From Micromonospora sonchi (GTDB lineage Bacteria > Actinomycetota > Actinomycetes > Mycobacteriales > Micromonosporaceae), in assembly GCF_014646235.1 (NCBI RefSeq), contig NZ_BMNB01000004.1, positions 62,001-126,000 on the forward strand: a stretch of DNA of 64,000 nucleotides, in the 5' to 3' direction. The translations under genes were made by a program, and so were the position numbers. How positions within the stretch are numbered: the stretch's first letter is position 1; each line of letters starts with the position of its first letter. The notes under the pieces are model-generated. The model worked only from the letters and a program-made list of their open reading frames with translations, was not told where the DNA came from and ran no database searches. Shown in pieces: positions 42,601 through 52,254 of the stretch.

Positions 42601-43338
42601 ATGCACCAAGCGGTCATCCTCGCTGCCGGCATCCTCGGCGCAGGTGCCGGTGCGCTGATCCCGCGACCGACCTACCGGCTGTCCGTCCCGACCGACTCGC
42701 CACCGCGTGCCGTCTGCCATCACTGCCAACTGGCCTTCCAGCCCGCTGTACGGAGTTGGGTCGTCGTCGGCAACCGCTGCGCGAGCTGCGCACGGAACCT
42801 CGGCCCCGCGTGGCCGCTACTCAGTGGCATCCTCGCCGTCACATCGACCGCCTTAGCCTGGCGGCTGGACCCCACGACCACTCAAGACCTGGTGCTGTTG
42901 GCAGCGTGGCTCCTGGTAGCCAGTGCCGGCTTGCTGCTGGCGTGCGTGGACGTGGCAGTACGACGCCTACCCACCCCAATCGTGCTCGCCACCGCCGCCG
43001 CCTTGGTCGGAATGATCGGTGTCGCTTCCACCGTCTCTCGCCAGCCCTGGATGCTCGTCAACGCCATCACGGCCGGCGGGCTGCTCGCGGGGATCTACCT
43101 AATGCTCGCGCTACTCGGCGGCGGTATGGGGATGGGCGACGTCCGACTCGCGGGAATGCTCGGCCTGGCCCTCGGGACTACCACCTGGACCGCGGTGTTC
43201 CTCGGGGCGGTACTGCCCTACCTCCTCGCCGCGCCCCACGCCGTCGCGCTTGGCATCGCCGCGCGCGTGCGCAGCCACCTCGCGTTCGGGCCGTACCTGG
43301 TCAGCGGAGCGGTACTCGCGGTACTCGCAACCGGATAG
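42601..43338 (+). CDS. Prepilin peptidase (A24 family, TadV/PilD-like)
   Basis: The 245-aa integral membrane protein keeps the two catalytic aspartates in CVDVAVRRLP (near residue 120) and GMGMGDVRLA (near 178, the GxGD motif). It also has the two CxxC pairs (CHHC and CASC near 40 and 60) of full-length prepilin peptidases, often absent in TadV. About seven membrane helices are visible. It should cleave the Flp and TadE-type leaders encoded by the divergent Tad operon. Confidence 0.9.
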   Translation: MHQAVILAAGILGAGAGALIPRPTYRLSVPTDSPPRAVCHHCQLAFQPAVRSWVVVGNRCASCARNLGPAWPLLSGILAVTSTALAWRLDPTTTQDLVLLAAWLLVASAGLLLACVDVAVRRLPTPIVLATAAALVGMIGVASTVSRQPWMLVNAITAGGLLAGIYLMLALLGGGMGMGDVRLAGMLGLALGTTTWTAVFLGAVLPYLLAAPHAVALGIAARVRSHLAFGPYLVSGAVLAVLATG

Positions 43339-43896
43339 CCAAATCCTGGTGCCTACTGGCCGGCCATTTTTGGATCATGCGAGGACGAAGTCGTCGGGGC
43401 CGCCTGCATGGGCGACCCCGACGAGGAAGGCTGTGGTCTCTGGCGTGGATGGCCGTAGCGGGCCAGAGCACGGTCCAGGACCCGAAGCGGGGAACTGCCG
43501 CTCGGCGTGACCCGTAGGTCAGAGGCCGATCTCGGAATCAGTTGAGCATCCCGCTCCGCCCTACCGGGGGCATGGCCCCCATTCGGGTACGTCGTCGACG
43601 TTAGCTTCCGCGTCGCGTGGATTCAACCGAGTAGGCGGAGTACGACGGGAGCACGCGTGGTGGTGCAGTTGTCCCAGTCCTCAACGGGGCAGGCCGCGCT
43701 GAACGTCGTCTGCCTGGCCGCCGCTGGTCCGACCTGTCCCGTCAAGGACGGCGCTCGCTGGTCGATGGCAGGACTGGCCGCCATCGACCAGCGAGTTCCA
43801 ACCCTCGCGTTGCACGCTTACGCGCGCCCGCCGGCACCATCGTGTCTTCTGTTACTGCCCTGCCCTGTCATGGGGGATTCTGGCGTCGACCCAGGG
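43339..43896. other. 558-nt gap without a supportable gene
   Basis: A minus-strand frame ending near 43378 reads ...FLVGVAHAGGPDDFVLA and may be the 3' end of a decayed gene, but no start or full domain was found. An open plus-strand frame from 43657 runs into the antisense of the well-supported 43897 gene and is rejected. A small inverted repeat (GGGGGCATGGCCCCC) lies near 43567-43581. Confidence 0.45.
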
Positions 43897-45144
43897 TCAC
43901 CTCATCGTCGAGTGCCTTCCGTTCTCGGGCGGCGACGTCTGTGCCGGGTGTGGCCACAACACGTCGATGATGGTCTCGATGCTGACGCTGAGGGTCGACT
44001 CGATGTCATCGAAGTCGAGCGTGCTTTCCATGAGCGCAAGGTGGTCGAGCAGGGAGTCGAACGAGCCGGCAAGGTGCTGCAGTGGTGGTCGATGCTCGCG
44101 GCGTTCGGCAGCCTGGGTCTGCAGCGAGACCGCGTATGCGACAGCGGCCGGCCACAACTGGTCGAGGAACAGCCCGGGAGGAGGTTCGTCGTCACTCCAC
44201 CCCGCGTCGCGCCAGTTCTCGGTCTCGGCAGCACGGGCACGCTGGCGAAGGTCGGGGCACTGTTCGTCCAGTGCTGCGACGAGGGCTCCGAGTCGGGCGC
44301 CGGGCCCGAACCTGACCAATGGAGCGGGCCGGGCACCGGGCGGCAGCCATACCCAGAGCTGTTCCGGCTGCGACCAGTAGTCCGCGGGCAGAAGAACCGT
44401 GCCCGCCTGCTTCCACAGTCTTGTCAGCTGGTCGTCGAACCCGGTTGGTGCCGTACACGCCAGCAGCGCCACTGGCCCGGCCCAGCCAGCCGGCATCGCG
44501 AGGTCGGTCGCGGCCAACTGGTCGATCTGGTAGGTCAGGTAGGCGGTGACGTGCCCGGCAGTGACGTGCACGTCACCATCGAATGCGCAGACCGGGCACA
44601 GCGTTAGCTCATCGTCGCCAGCGGCGGGGAGTAAGTGTGCGCCCGGGTAGGCGTCCCCACACACGGCGCATTGTGCCTGGTTGGCGGCCTTCGCCACCGC
44701 GCGTGCACGTCCGGCGGCCAGCATGCGGTTCAGTTCCGCGATCAACTCGTGGGCGGGACGGTCACCGCTGATCTGGGCGTGTGCTTCGAAGCCGGTCGGG
44801 GTCAGCGGGGCGGCCATCTCCACCGTCGGCGGTTGGGACACATCGAGCCGCGTGTCGTCGTCCGGGTCCGGGGCTTCGCCGCCGAATTCCGCGACCTGGG
44901 AGGCGCGACCAACCAAGAACCGGGCCGGGCCAGCGTAGCCGCGGTACTCTGCGTTCTCCGCGAAGGTTTCGTACTCCACGGGCCAACCCGCCTCGTGCAG
45001 GGCTTGCATCAGTTCGGTGTGCACGGCGGCGGCGCTGAAGCCGCCGTGGCGGCGGGCGGTTAGTCGCGCAGCGGCCGCGTGGGACACCCCCGTCGCCTCA
45101 GCGTATGCCCTGGCGGCCTTCTTTCGAGCGCTGTCCTTGACCAT
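43897..45144 (-). CDS. Unrecognised 415-aa protein with CxxC zinc-ribbon module
   Basis: ATG 45144 is preceded by GAAGGGGTCGAAGACG. The N-terminus is basic and helical (KDSARKKAARAYAEATGVSH, HTH-like). Residues around 150-185 contain CAVCGDAYPG...LCPVCAFDGD, a probable zinc ribbon with two CxxC knuckles. The rest is soluble with many Trp/Pro. The protein is reminiscent of actinomycete element-associated proteins that combine an HTH-like N-terminus with a zinc ribbon; function unknown. The N-terminal pattern AEATGVSHAAAARLTARR suggests DNA or RNA contact. Confidence 0.65.
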   Translation of the reverse strand: MVKDSARKKAARAYAEATGVSHAAAARLTARRHGGFSAAAVHTELMQALHEAGWPVEYETFAENAEYRGYAGPARFLVGRASQVAEFGGEAPDPDDDTRLDVSQPPTVEMAAPLTPTGFEAHAQISGDRPAHELIAELNRMLAAGRARAVAKAANQAQCAVCGDAYPGAHLLPAAGDDELTLCPVCAFDGDVHVTAGHVTAYLTYQIDQLAATDLAMPAGWAGPVALLACTAPTGFDDQLTRLWKQAGTVLLPADYWSQPEQLWVWLPPGARPAPLVRFGPGARLGALVAALDEQCPDLRQRARAAETENWRDAGWSDDEPPPGLFLDQLWPAAVAYAVSLQTQAAERREHRPPLQHLAGSFDSLLDHLALMESTLDFDDIESTLSVSIETIIDVLWPHPAQTSPPENGRHSTMR

Positions 45145-45366
45145 CGTCTTCGACCCCTTCGGGCGGCCCCACACCCCGCACCGACGAAAAGACGGGTGTG
45201 AGCAGCGCGCGAGCCGGAGGCCCTTGTCCGCGATTACCGCGACGGTGTGGGCGTCGGCCGGCACGGAGACAGGCAAGCGCGTGCTGCCCAGGAATATCGT
45301 AGTCGCCGCGTACCGTCAGCGCGATGACCGGCCGGTGTGGCGCCCGGTCGACGACAGGAGACGAGG

Positions 45367-46434
45367 ATGGCTAGTCGAAGGCAGCAAGCGGAACGTCGTC
45401 GGCGTGCCACGCAGCACACCCGCAGACCGAAACTCGCCGCGCCGGACGGCTGGCTCAGCGACGACCAGTGGCTGGCGTGGGCCGGAGACTACGGCCTCGA
45501 CCTGCGCGACCGTGACCAACTGTTGGACGCTGTGGCGGTAGGGCTGACCGTGCTCTGCTGGCGCAACACCGCGCTGGAAGACGTCCACGCCGGAGTCGAA
45601 CGCGTCCAGCGCCTGGAACTGCTGGGCAGGGACCCGGACGATCCTGATGTGCACGCTGAGGAGCGCCGCGCCCGGCGCGACCACTACCAGTTACTGAACG
45701 CCAACTGGGAGATGCTGGCCGACATCGACCCCGACGAGAGTGTTCGAACCGACGTGTTCCTCGACGGCCGCGAGCAGGGCTTCGGAATCCCCGACGACAT
45801 CATGATGAGGCTGAACATCAGTACCGCCCTGGATGTCCGAGACATGCTCGACGACGTCCTACCAGACTCGGTTACCGAGCCAGGGGCCGAGATTACCTAC
45901 GACCGGCGCTCGGTGCCCGAGCACATCGCGGCGTTGGTCGAGCTATTGCAGGACCCGGACCGGGAGCTGACCGTGGGAGGCTCGGCGGTCGCCGCCGGTG
46001 ACGTTCTCGGCGCGACGTGGGACGAGTACGCCGAAGATGTCATGCGCAAGGTCGCGACACACATCAAGGTCACCGATCTCATCGGGGCTCGCCGTGCACT
46101 CTGGTACGCGGGCCTCTCGGGGATCATCTACGCCTCGGCCTGGTTCCCCAACCCTTGGTGGTCGCGGGCCGTGGACCTGCTGCGCGATGCGATAGCCGAC
46201 AACCGCGCGGTCGAGGTCCTCTACTCGCCGGAGCGAGTGACGGAGATCCCGCTCGACGACGAGTTCTGGCAGACGTTGTCCAGTCGGCCGGCCGAGCTGA
46301 CCGGCCCGCAATGCGCCTGGGTGCAAGACACCCGACTGCCTGATCTGATCAGCACAGCACGCGACAGCGACCGGCAACGTCTCGGGCCTCTGACTGGTGA
46401 AGACCGCTTCTTCGGTCTGGCGGTGATGTTCTGA
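45367..46434 (+). CDS. Unrecognised 355-aa protein
   Basis: ATG 45367 follows CAGGAGACGAGG. The first 30 residues are Arg/Gln-rich (ASRRQQAERRRRATQ), and the remainder is acidic and helical without a recognised domain. One mild hydrophobic stretch (ARRALWYAGLSGIIYASAWF, about 240-260) is probably buried core rather than membrane. It is divergent from the zinc-ribbon gene (222-nt shared upstream region). Confidence 0.6.
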   Translation: MASRRQQAERRRRATQHTRRPKLAAPDGWLSDDQWLAWAGDYGLDLRDRDQLLDAVAVGLTVLCWRNTALEDVHAGVERVQRLELLGRDPDDPDVHAEERRARRDHYQLLNANWEMLADIDPDESVRTDVFLDGREQGFGIPDDIMMRLNISTALDVRDMLDDVLPDSVTEPGAEITYDRRSVPEHIAALVELLQDPDRELTVGGSAVAAGDVLGATWDEYAEDVMRKVATHIKVTDLIGARRALWYAGLSGIIYASAWFPNPWWSRAVDLLRDAIADNRAVEVLYSPERVTEIPLDDEFWQTLSSRPAELTGPQCAWVQDTRLPDLISTARDSDRQRLGPLTGEDRFFGLAVMF

Positions 46435-46774
46435 CTCCCCGACTCCAGATTGCCCCACCCATGAGTTCGCCGTTCGACTGCAAATCCATGAAAAACCTGA
46501 ACTGTGTTGAGCCATCCTGATTTCGGTAGGTTGGACAAAACGGGGTCACGGCTGCGTCAGGACCGTAGGCGAATGGAACGTCGACCACCAGGACCCGGCA
46601 CACGCGGATGCTGCTGTCTCGCGGCGCGGCACGCGCCCGCCACCCAGGCTCGCTTGTAGAGTGCGAGATCCTCCCTCGTACGCCATGCGACTGGAGCTGC
46701 CATGTCAGGTCACGCCGACCCTGTTAGGGCAGGCGATCCTGCGCATCCGGGCTCTCAAGCTGGGGGGTCGACTC
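46435..46774. other. 340-nt gap, no supportable gene
   Basis: The stretch includes a lower-GC patch (CCATGAAAAACCTGAACTGTG near 46486-46506). The Nudix frame stays open from 46661, so a longer Nudix N-terminus is possible. Nothing else is recognisable. Confidence 0.4.
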
Positions 46775-47323
46775 GTGGCGATCAGTGATTCGGACATCTC
46801 GAGCGCGCTCTCGGCCTATATTGCGCGCTATCCGGACGATGCCGTGTCGCTGTCCGAGCCGCTGCGGCTGCTGGCTGAAGGGGCGAGTTTCGCGTCGCGG
46901 CGAAACTTCTCGATGCACGTAACTGTGGGTGCGCTCCTCGTCTGCGGCACGGATGTGCTGCTTGTCGATCACCTCGCCTACGGAATCCCCTTGCAGCCTG
47001 GAGGGCATCTTGAGGCGACTGATTCCACGCTGATTAGCGCCGCAGTGCGTGAGCTGGTGGAAGAGACCGGTGTTGACCCCAGCGGACTCTTCCCTGCGTC
47101 GGAGGTCCCGGTCTACGTCGAGTACGGGAAGGTTCCGGCACGGCCCGCAAAGGACGAGCCGGAACACTTCCATCTCGACTTCGGCTACTCGTTCGTGACG
47201 GCGCGGGCGGAGATGGGGCGTATCCAAAAGTCGGAGGTCCGGAGTGCCGCGTGGTACCCGCTCTCCACGGCGCAGCGGCTTGTCGGACGGCGCATCGCGC
47301 GGGCGGTGACCACGCCAGCGTGA
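46775..47323 (+). CDS. Nudix hydrolase
   Basis: The 182-aa protein (GTG 46775, GGGGGG upstream) contains a Nudix box reading GGHLEATDS...AAVRELVEETGV. The REx2EExG catalytic core is intact, but the earlier conserved Glu position reads Asp (ATD). Substrate cannot be inferred. The alternative start GTG 46661 would add 38 residues that look non-coding. Confidence 0.8.
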   Translation: MAISDSDISSALSAYIARYPDDAVSLSEPLRLLAEGASFASRRNFSMHVTVGALLVCGTDVLLVDHLAYGIPLQPGGHLEATDSTLISAAVRELVEETGVDPSGLFPASEVPVYVEYGKVPARPAKDEPEHFHLDFGYSFVTARAEMGRIQKSEVRSAAWYPLSTAQRLVGRRIARAVTTPA

Positions 47324-47558
47324 GGCGGTTGACCGGCCCGGCAGATCTCGCCGTTCAGCGGGTGCCGTTGCCCGCCGGGCCACAGCCAGATCTTGGCGTT
47401 GCTATTTCGATGTTGGCCCCGATGTCGTTCATCCACTCGTTCCAAGAGCGATCTGCGGTCCGGCTTCCACTCGAGCGCAAACAGAACGCGACGATGATCC
47501 GGTCATATCAGAGCCGTCTGGCGGCTTTGTCGCTGGGCACACGTGTGGTCACTCATGC

Positions 47559-47978
47559 CTACGTCGGCGGCTCCCAGACGACGATCATCGTCGGGATGGG
47601 CAGCCCCGGCGTCTCAGTCTGAAGCTGGGGCAGCGGTACCCAGTCCACGCCCACCATGGCCGGGCAGTCACAGGGCAGGCGGTCATCGCCGAGTCTCGGT
47701 TCGCCGTCGGCTACCTGCACCGCGAAGCAGGAGGTCAGACCCGACGGGTACGGCACGTCGAGCAGATACCGCACAGCCACGGGCCGAAGACCGACTTCCT
47801 CGACAACCTCGCGACGGACGGCGTCCTCGGCTGTCTCGCCGACGCCGATGCCACCACCGGGCAGCGTCCAGTACTCCTGGCCGTCGTGACGACCGGAAGG
47901 ACCTCGCCCGCGCTCCCGCACCATCAACACCCGGCCGTCGCGTACGATCACCGCCGCCGCTCGCCGCCGCTTCGTCAC
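47559..47978 (-). CDS. Nudix hydrolase
   Basis: The 139-aa protein (GTG 47978) has a full Nudix box (GGGIGVGETAEDAVRREVVE then EVGL) after LMVRERGRG and EYWTLPG. This compact form resembles MutT/NTP-pyrophosphatase-type Nudix proteins. GGAGAGG lies about 10 nt upstream of the start. A longer frame from 48221 has no ribosome-binding site and overlaps the divergent SDR gene. Confidence 0.8.
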   Translation of the reverse strand: MTKRRRAAAVIVRDGRVLMVRERGRGPSGRHDGQEYWTLPGGGIGVGETAEDAVRREVVEEVGLRPVAVRYLLDVPYPSGLTSCFAVQVADGEPRLGDDRLPCDCPAMVGVDWVPLPQLQTETPGLPIPTMIVVWEPPT

Positions 47979-48117
47979 TGCGAACTCGCCTCTCCGCTGA
48001 ACGTTTGCGTACCCGTTCCGCGCTGGCCTTGTCGCGACGACAAGGCGCTCTGTGGGGTTGCGAGTGGGGCCTCCTCCGCGAGACGCGCTGGTTGTGCCGG
48101 TCGCTTGACCATAGGCG

Positions 48118-49161
48118 ATGATGGCGGGCATGCGGCTGCTCATACTCGGTGGAACCTGGTTCCTCGGGCGCACTCTCGGTGAACTCGCCCTAGCCTCGGG
48201 TTGGTCGGTGACGACCTTCAACCGCGGCGTCTCCGCCGCCGACCTGCCCGGCGTTCAGGCCGTCCACGGCGACCGGGAACGCCCCGAGGATTGGGCGAGA
48301 CTGGCCGAACACGGCCCGTGGGACGCCGTCATCGACACGATCGGCTACGTCCCCAACCAGGTCCTCGCCGCCGCGAACGCCCTCGCGCCGGTCGTCGGCC
48401 GCTACGTGTTCGTGTCCTCGGTCAACGTGTACACCGGCTGGCCGAACGAGCCCTTGCACGACGACTCACCGGTCTTCGACTGCCCGCCGGACGCCGACGC
48501 GACCTTCGGCGCCGACCTCGGCTACGCCGGCCAGTACGGGGCGCTGAAGGCAGGCTGCGAGAACGCTGTCGTCCACGCTGTCGGGCAACAGCGGGCCGTG
48601 GTGCTGCGGCCCGGGGTGATCCTCGGGCCTCGCGAGTATGTAGGTCGGCTGACCTGGTGGCTAACGCGCGCTGCCCGGGGCGGTCAGCTGCTGGCGCCGG
48701 GGCCCGCAGAGCGGCCCATCCAACCGGTCGACGTGCGCGACGCTGCCGCGTTCGCGTTGGCCCTTGCGGCAGGACGGGAGCATGGCTCGTTCAACGTCAC
48801 CGCACCGGTCGGCCACGCGACGTTCTCCGAGCTTGTCGACGCCTGCGTCGCCGTGACGGACGCCGGTACCCGGCCGGTGTGGACCGACCCGGACTGGCTG
48901 ATCCAGCAGGGTGTGCAGCAGTGGACGGAGCTGCCGCTCTGGCGCACCCACCCCGGCGTGTGGGCCGTCGACAGTTCCCGCGCCGCCGCAGCAGGACTGA
49001 ACTGCAGGCCTCTACGAGACACCATCAACGAAACCTGGTCGTGGATGACCGCAGGCGGCAGCGCCATCACCGGCGAGGGCGAAGCAGGCCGGGCCGCCGA
49101 CCATGGCATCCCCGCCGAGCGGGAACGCGAGCTACTGCAGGCCTGGCACCAGCGCGGCTGA
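48118..49161 (+). CDS. NAD-dependent epimerase/dehydratase (extended SDR)
   Basis: The 347-aa protein has the Rossmann motif MRLLILGGTWFLGRTLGELA, a DTIGYVPNQV segment, VFVSSVNVYTG and the active-site pair YGALKAGCE (YxxxK). The downstream IQPVDVRDAAAF is typical of extended SDRs related to NAD-dependent epimerases. Three close ATGs (48118, 48121, 48130) make the exact start uncertain; 48130 places the dinucleotide motif at residue 5 or so. No Shine-Dalgarno is obvious, so it may be leaderless. Confidence 0.8.
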   Translation: MMAGMRLLILGGTWFLGRTLGELALASGWSVTTFNRGVSAADLPGVQAVHGDRERPEDWARLAEHGPWDAVIDTIGYVPNQVLAAANALAPVVGRYVFVSSVNVYTGWPNEPLHDDSPVFDCPPDADATFGADLGYAGQYGALKAGCENAVVHAVGQQRAVVLRPGVILGPREYVGRLTWWLTRAARGGQLLAPGPAERPIQPVDVRDAAAFALALAAGREHGSFNVTAPVGHATFSELVDACVAVTDAGTRPVWTDPDWLIQQGVQQWTELPLWRTHPGVWAVDSSRAAAAGLNCRPLRDTINETWSWMTAGGSAITGEGEAGRAADHGIPAERERELLQAWHQRG

Positions 49162-49169
49162 CCCGGAAC

Positions 49170-50603
49170 TCATAGCGACGGCAGCGCGGGAGGAGCGGGC
49201 CGGGCCGTGGCGAAGGAACTCGCCAGCTCGGCGAGCTGACGCGCCTCGGGCACCTGACGCCACCGCAGCGCCGACAGCGCCTCCTGCACCCTGCCCAAGC
49301 GTCCGAGCAGACCGGTGCGCCGCCACTCGGGCGGTATCGACCACAGCGGCGCCAGCGTCTCCTGCGCCGCGTCGAGCCGTCCGTCGGCGAGGTGGCAGGT
49401 GGCCAGGTCGACTCGGGCCTCGCCCTCAATGGTCGACCACGGGGCGGCGTCCTGCGCCGCGGCCAACCGCAGAGCGGCGGTTGCCGCCTTCGTGGCCTCG
49501 TCCAGGTCGTCGACCTGCAACCAGGCGGTGCTCGCGCAGCGCGCCTGCTGGGACGCGGTGAAGCCGAACTCCCCGCCGATAGCGTCGTGCAGGACGTCGT
49601 CACCATCGACAGCACGGGCGTCGTCGGCTGCGGCGAGTGCCTCGCGAACCTGGTCGACCGCGCCCCGATGCGCCCAGGCCCTGGCCAACACGCACTGGGC
49701 ACGCACCTGAGCGATGCCGGACGGGGCGCTGTCCACCGCTGCCATCGCGTACCGCACGGCTTCCTCGTGGCGGCCGGTCCAGTACGCGATGGTGGCCTGC
49801 ATCCCACGCGCGTAGGCGCGCACACCAGGGTGGCCGATGATCTCACCGTAGGTGTCGGCCGCACGGGCGTACCGCATCGCCGACGTCCACAGACCCAGAT
49901 CCGCGCTCGCGCTGGCCAGCAACGCCGCCGCCTGCGCGGTGATCAGGTACAACTCGTGCTGCTGACTGGGCCGGTGGGTGCGCCCCAGAGCCTCGACGGC
50001 GAGTGCCCGCACCCGCAAGGTCTCGGTGATCGCCACCGTCGGCGTCAACTGCCCGTAACTCTGGGCCATTCGGATCGCGTCGTCGCGTAGCTGCTCGACG
50101 GTGAGGTCTGACACGGCCCTCGCCCCCGCGTTCATCGCGTGTTCGCTGGTCTCCCGCGCGGCGACCCTGATCGCCTGCTGCACCCCAACGTACGCCCCGT
50201 CCGCAGCCCCCACAAACGCCGCCTCCGCCGCCACGGCATCGACCCGGGGCAGGAACGACGTGTCGTGATGCTGCGCCGCCTCGGCGATCACCTGATGATC
50301 CAGCACCGCCCCCCAGCGGGCATGACGGGCCGCCTCGGCCTTCTCCTGCTGGTGTCGAACCTCAAGGGACCGGTACTCGTCATACCCGTTGATCAACTCG
50401 CCGTCAGCATGGAGAAGTGACTCGCACTGCGCCCAGAAGACGCGGTCCACCACCTGCCGGCCGCTCTCGACGTTGGCGACCGTGCTCCGGGTGCTGTGCA
50501 CCCGCCGTGCGACATCGTCCTGAGTCAGCCCGCGCGTCCTACGCCACCTGCCGAGCCTTCGACCCAGCGCCCGTTTCACGTCACTAAGCTGCTGCGGATC
50601 CAC
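49170..50603 (-). CDS. XRE-family regulator with TPR-like repeats
   Basis: The 477-aa protein has an N-terminal XRE helix-turn-helix (about 8-62: GLTQDDVARRVHSTRSTVAN) and a long alpha-helical part with TPR-like Ala-rich repeats (about 190-450), e.g. LARAWAHRGAVDQVREALAA. This form is typical of actinomycete developmental or quorum-type regulators. It lies convergently 8 nt from the SDR gene, and its own promoter should lie in 50604-50775. Confidence 0.8.
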   Translation of the reverse strand: MDPQQLSDVKRALGRRLGRWRRTRGLTQDDVARRVHSTRSTVANVESGRQVVDRVFWAQCESLLHADGELINGYDEYRSLEVRHQQEKAEAARHARWGAVLDHQVIAEAAQHHDTSFLPRVDAVAAEAAFVGAADGAYVGVQQAIRVAARETSEHAMNAGARAVSDLTVEQLRDDAIRMAQSYGQLTPTVAITETLRVRALAVEALGRTHRPSQQHELYLITAQAAALLASASADLGLWTSAMRYARAADTYGEIIGHPGVRAYARGMQATIAYWTGRHEEAVRYAMAAVDSAPSGIAQVRAQCVLARAWAHRGAVDQVREALAAADDARAVDGDDVLHDAIGGEFGFTASQQARCASTAWLQVDDLDEATKAATAALRLAAAQDAAPWSTIEGEARVDLATCHLADGRLDAAQETLAPLWSIPPEWRRTGLLGRLGRVQEALSALRWRQVPEARQLAELASSFATARPAPPALPSL

Positions 50604-50775
50604 GAGGACGTCCCTCCATCACCGCCAGAGGGGCTGTCACCGCTCGCTACGCTTCCCTCACGGCACGCTGACAGTAGCCGATGCCGGCAGCGACGGTCAT
50701 CCCCGCAAGGGCTTCCGACGCCCCCGACCACATCCGGCACGCCTTCCGTGAATGACGGACGCTGGATAGCTCTGG

Positions 50776-51141
50776 TCAGCGGGGCCAGTCGAGTTGCGCC
50801 TCGGGCACGCCGACGTCGCGGGCGTAGGTGATCGCTTCCTGTCGCCCGGTGTCGTCGCCTCGGGGATAGGTGAAGACGCGGCCGGCGAACACGACCCAAC
50901 TGGTGCTGCCGGTGGCGTAGTCGGCGTACCAGCGGCCCGGGGACAGCGCGGCGGCGAGCTGGCGGGCGAGTTCGTCGCCAGCGTCATCGGGGCCGATGAA
51001 GTCGATCAGCGTCCACTGGGCGGGCTGGTCGCCGGTGGCGCTCCACGCGGGGAAGCGGTGGATACGCCGCAACGTCAACGGCACGTCGATCGTGGCGTTC
51101 AAAGCCAGGCTCTCAACGACAAAAGCGCCCACGATAGGCAT
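50776..51141 (-). CDS. Conserved-looking 121-aa protein
   Basis: The protein reads LTLRRIHRFPAWSATGDQPA...WTLIDFIGPDDAGDELARQL...RWYADY...SWVVFAGRVFTYPRGD and ends GVPEAQLDWPR. This pattern is familiar from small actinomycete proteins next to XRE regulators; I know no function. The start is uncertain (ATG 51141 chosen). No signal peptide is likely. Confidence 0.65.
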   Translation of the reverse strand: MPIVGAFVVESLALNATIDVPLTLRRIHRFPAWSATGDQPAQWTLIDFIGPDDAGDELARQLAAALSPGRWYADYATGSTSWVVFAGRVFTYPRGDDTGRQEAITYARDVGVPEAQLDWPR

Positions 51142-51553
51142 GAGAATCACCGCCTGCGTTTTGGTGGCTCGGGCAGCGGCCAGCCTAGCCAGATCGAACG
51201 AATGTTCCAATGACTGACTTGACGTGTCGCAAGTGTCGCCCCGTCGGCAACGACGTTCGGATGAGAGCACGAAAGTCGTGGACGGTCTGCCCGGAGGCCC
51301 TCGGCGGCCCCGTCCGCACACTGCCCGGCCTAGGCCCGCCGTCCAGGAGAAGACGAAGAGGTCGACCAGTAGTGGCGCGCACTGTCATGGTTGCAGCACC
51401 AGCGCGCCAGCCGCGACGCGCTCGCCGCCGCGCCGGCCTGACCACCCAAGGGGGCCCGATGCCTGGTAAGCCGGGCAAGGCACACGGTAGGTATACGGGC
51501 CACCGCACCCACGACGACGGACGGGCACAGCTGCCTCGCCTGCCGGGTAGCGG
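51142..51553. other. 412-nt gap, no supportable gene
   Basis: Frames on both strands are basic shadow-like translations without ribosome-binding sites. The gap presumably carries the promoter of the 121-aa protein gene. Confidence 0.45.
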
Positions 51554-51964
51554 TCAACGTTCGCCCGTCGTTAGCCCCGGCTGGGGCGAGGGCGGCGTGA
51601 GACGAATCCATACGAGCTTGCCGCCGTGGTACTCCTCGACGCCCCATGCCTGCAACAGCGCCTCGATGATGCCCAGCCCACGCCCACCGTCGCTGTCCAC
51701 CGGCCGGCGACGGGGAACGACAGCCGAGCCGTCGACCGCGCTGATCGTCACCTGATCCCCCTCGGCAGACACCCGCAACTCCAAGCGGCCGTTGCCGTGT
51801 CGGACCGCATTGCCCACCAACTCGACCGCGACGAGCACCGCGTCGTCCACCCAGTCCGGGTCGCGGAACCCCCACACGCTCAGAACGGTCCGCACCATCT
51901 GCCGCGCCGCCGCAAGAGCAGGAGGTTCCATCGGTAGATCCACATGTGCGGTCAGCTCACCCAC
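51554..51964 (-). CDS. HATPase_c ATP-binding protein (anti-sigma-kinase-like)
   Basis: The 136-aa protein has the Bergerat fold: the N-box helix VAVELVGNAVRHGNGRLEL, then DGSAVVPRRR, the G1-type motif SDGGRGLGII and the final strand LVWIRLT. Such small single-domain proteins act as anti-sigma serine kinases like RsbW/SpoIIAB in actinomycetes, often beside XRE regulators. GTG 51964 is chosen; 52057 is an alternative start adding 31 residues. Confidence 0.75.
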   Translation of the reverse strand: MGELTAHVDLPMEPPALAAARQMVRTVLSVWGFRDPDWVDDAVLVAVELVGNAVRHGNGRLELRVSAEGDQVTISAVDGSAVVPRRRPVDSDGGRGLGIIEALLQAWGVEEYHGGKLVWIRLTPPSPQPGLTTGER

Positions 51965-52143
51965 GACCGTTGTTCCCGTCTCCCAAAGCCGCCCTTCGCG
52001 GGTAGAACAACCGCTACCCGCGCCCCGAGAAGTAAGGACTTTCCGGACAGCAACCACAGCCGCGCGAGAACACCCGACGACAAGCCCCCACTGGCAGACC
52101 TGGTCGCCACTCTGATCAAGAAGGCCGGCCCCGCGCCTAACTC

Positions 52144-52161
52144 GGAAGTAGACCTACTTCC
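52144..52161. other. 7-bp hairpin downstream of the GFA gene
   Basis: GGAAGTAGACCTACTTCC forms a perfect 7-bp stem with a 4-nt loop, within the 197-nt gap after the minus-strand GFA gene. It could be a weak terminator or an operator palindrome. Confidence 0.4.
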
Positions 52162-52254
52162 TCCCGGATTAGGGCCGCTTCGCGCAGCGGAGCGACAAGG
52201 ACTAACCCCAGGCTTCGAGCTGGCTGCCCTCAGGCATCCCCCGACATCAGGTTC

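Noticed and set aside
43657..44607. Plus-strand open frame of 316 codons
   Set aside because: It lies largely antisense to the well-supported 43897 gene, whose product has zinc knuckles and a good ribosome-binding site. The plus-strand product has no domain and shows shadow composition.
47324..47558. Short frames between the two Nudix genes
   Set aside because: The 235-nt convergent gap shows no family resemblance or ribosome-binding site.
51210..51755. Plus-strand 181-codon frame in the gap near 51.3 kb
   Set aside because: No ribosome-binding site, basic low-complexity product, overlaps the HATPase gene in antisense.
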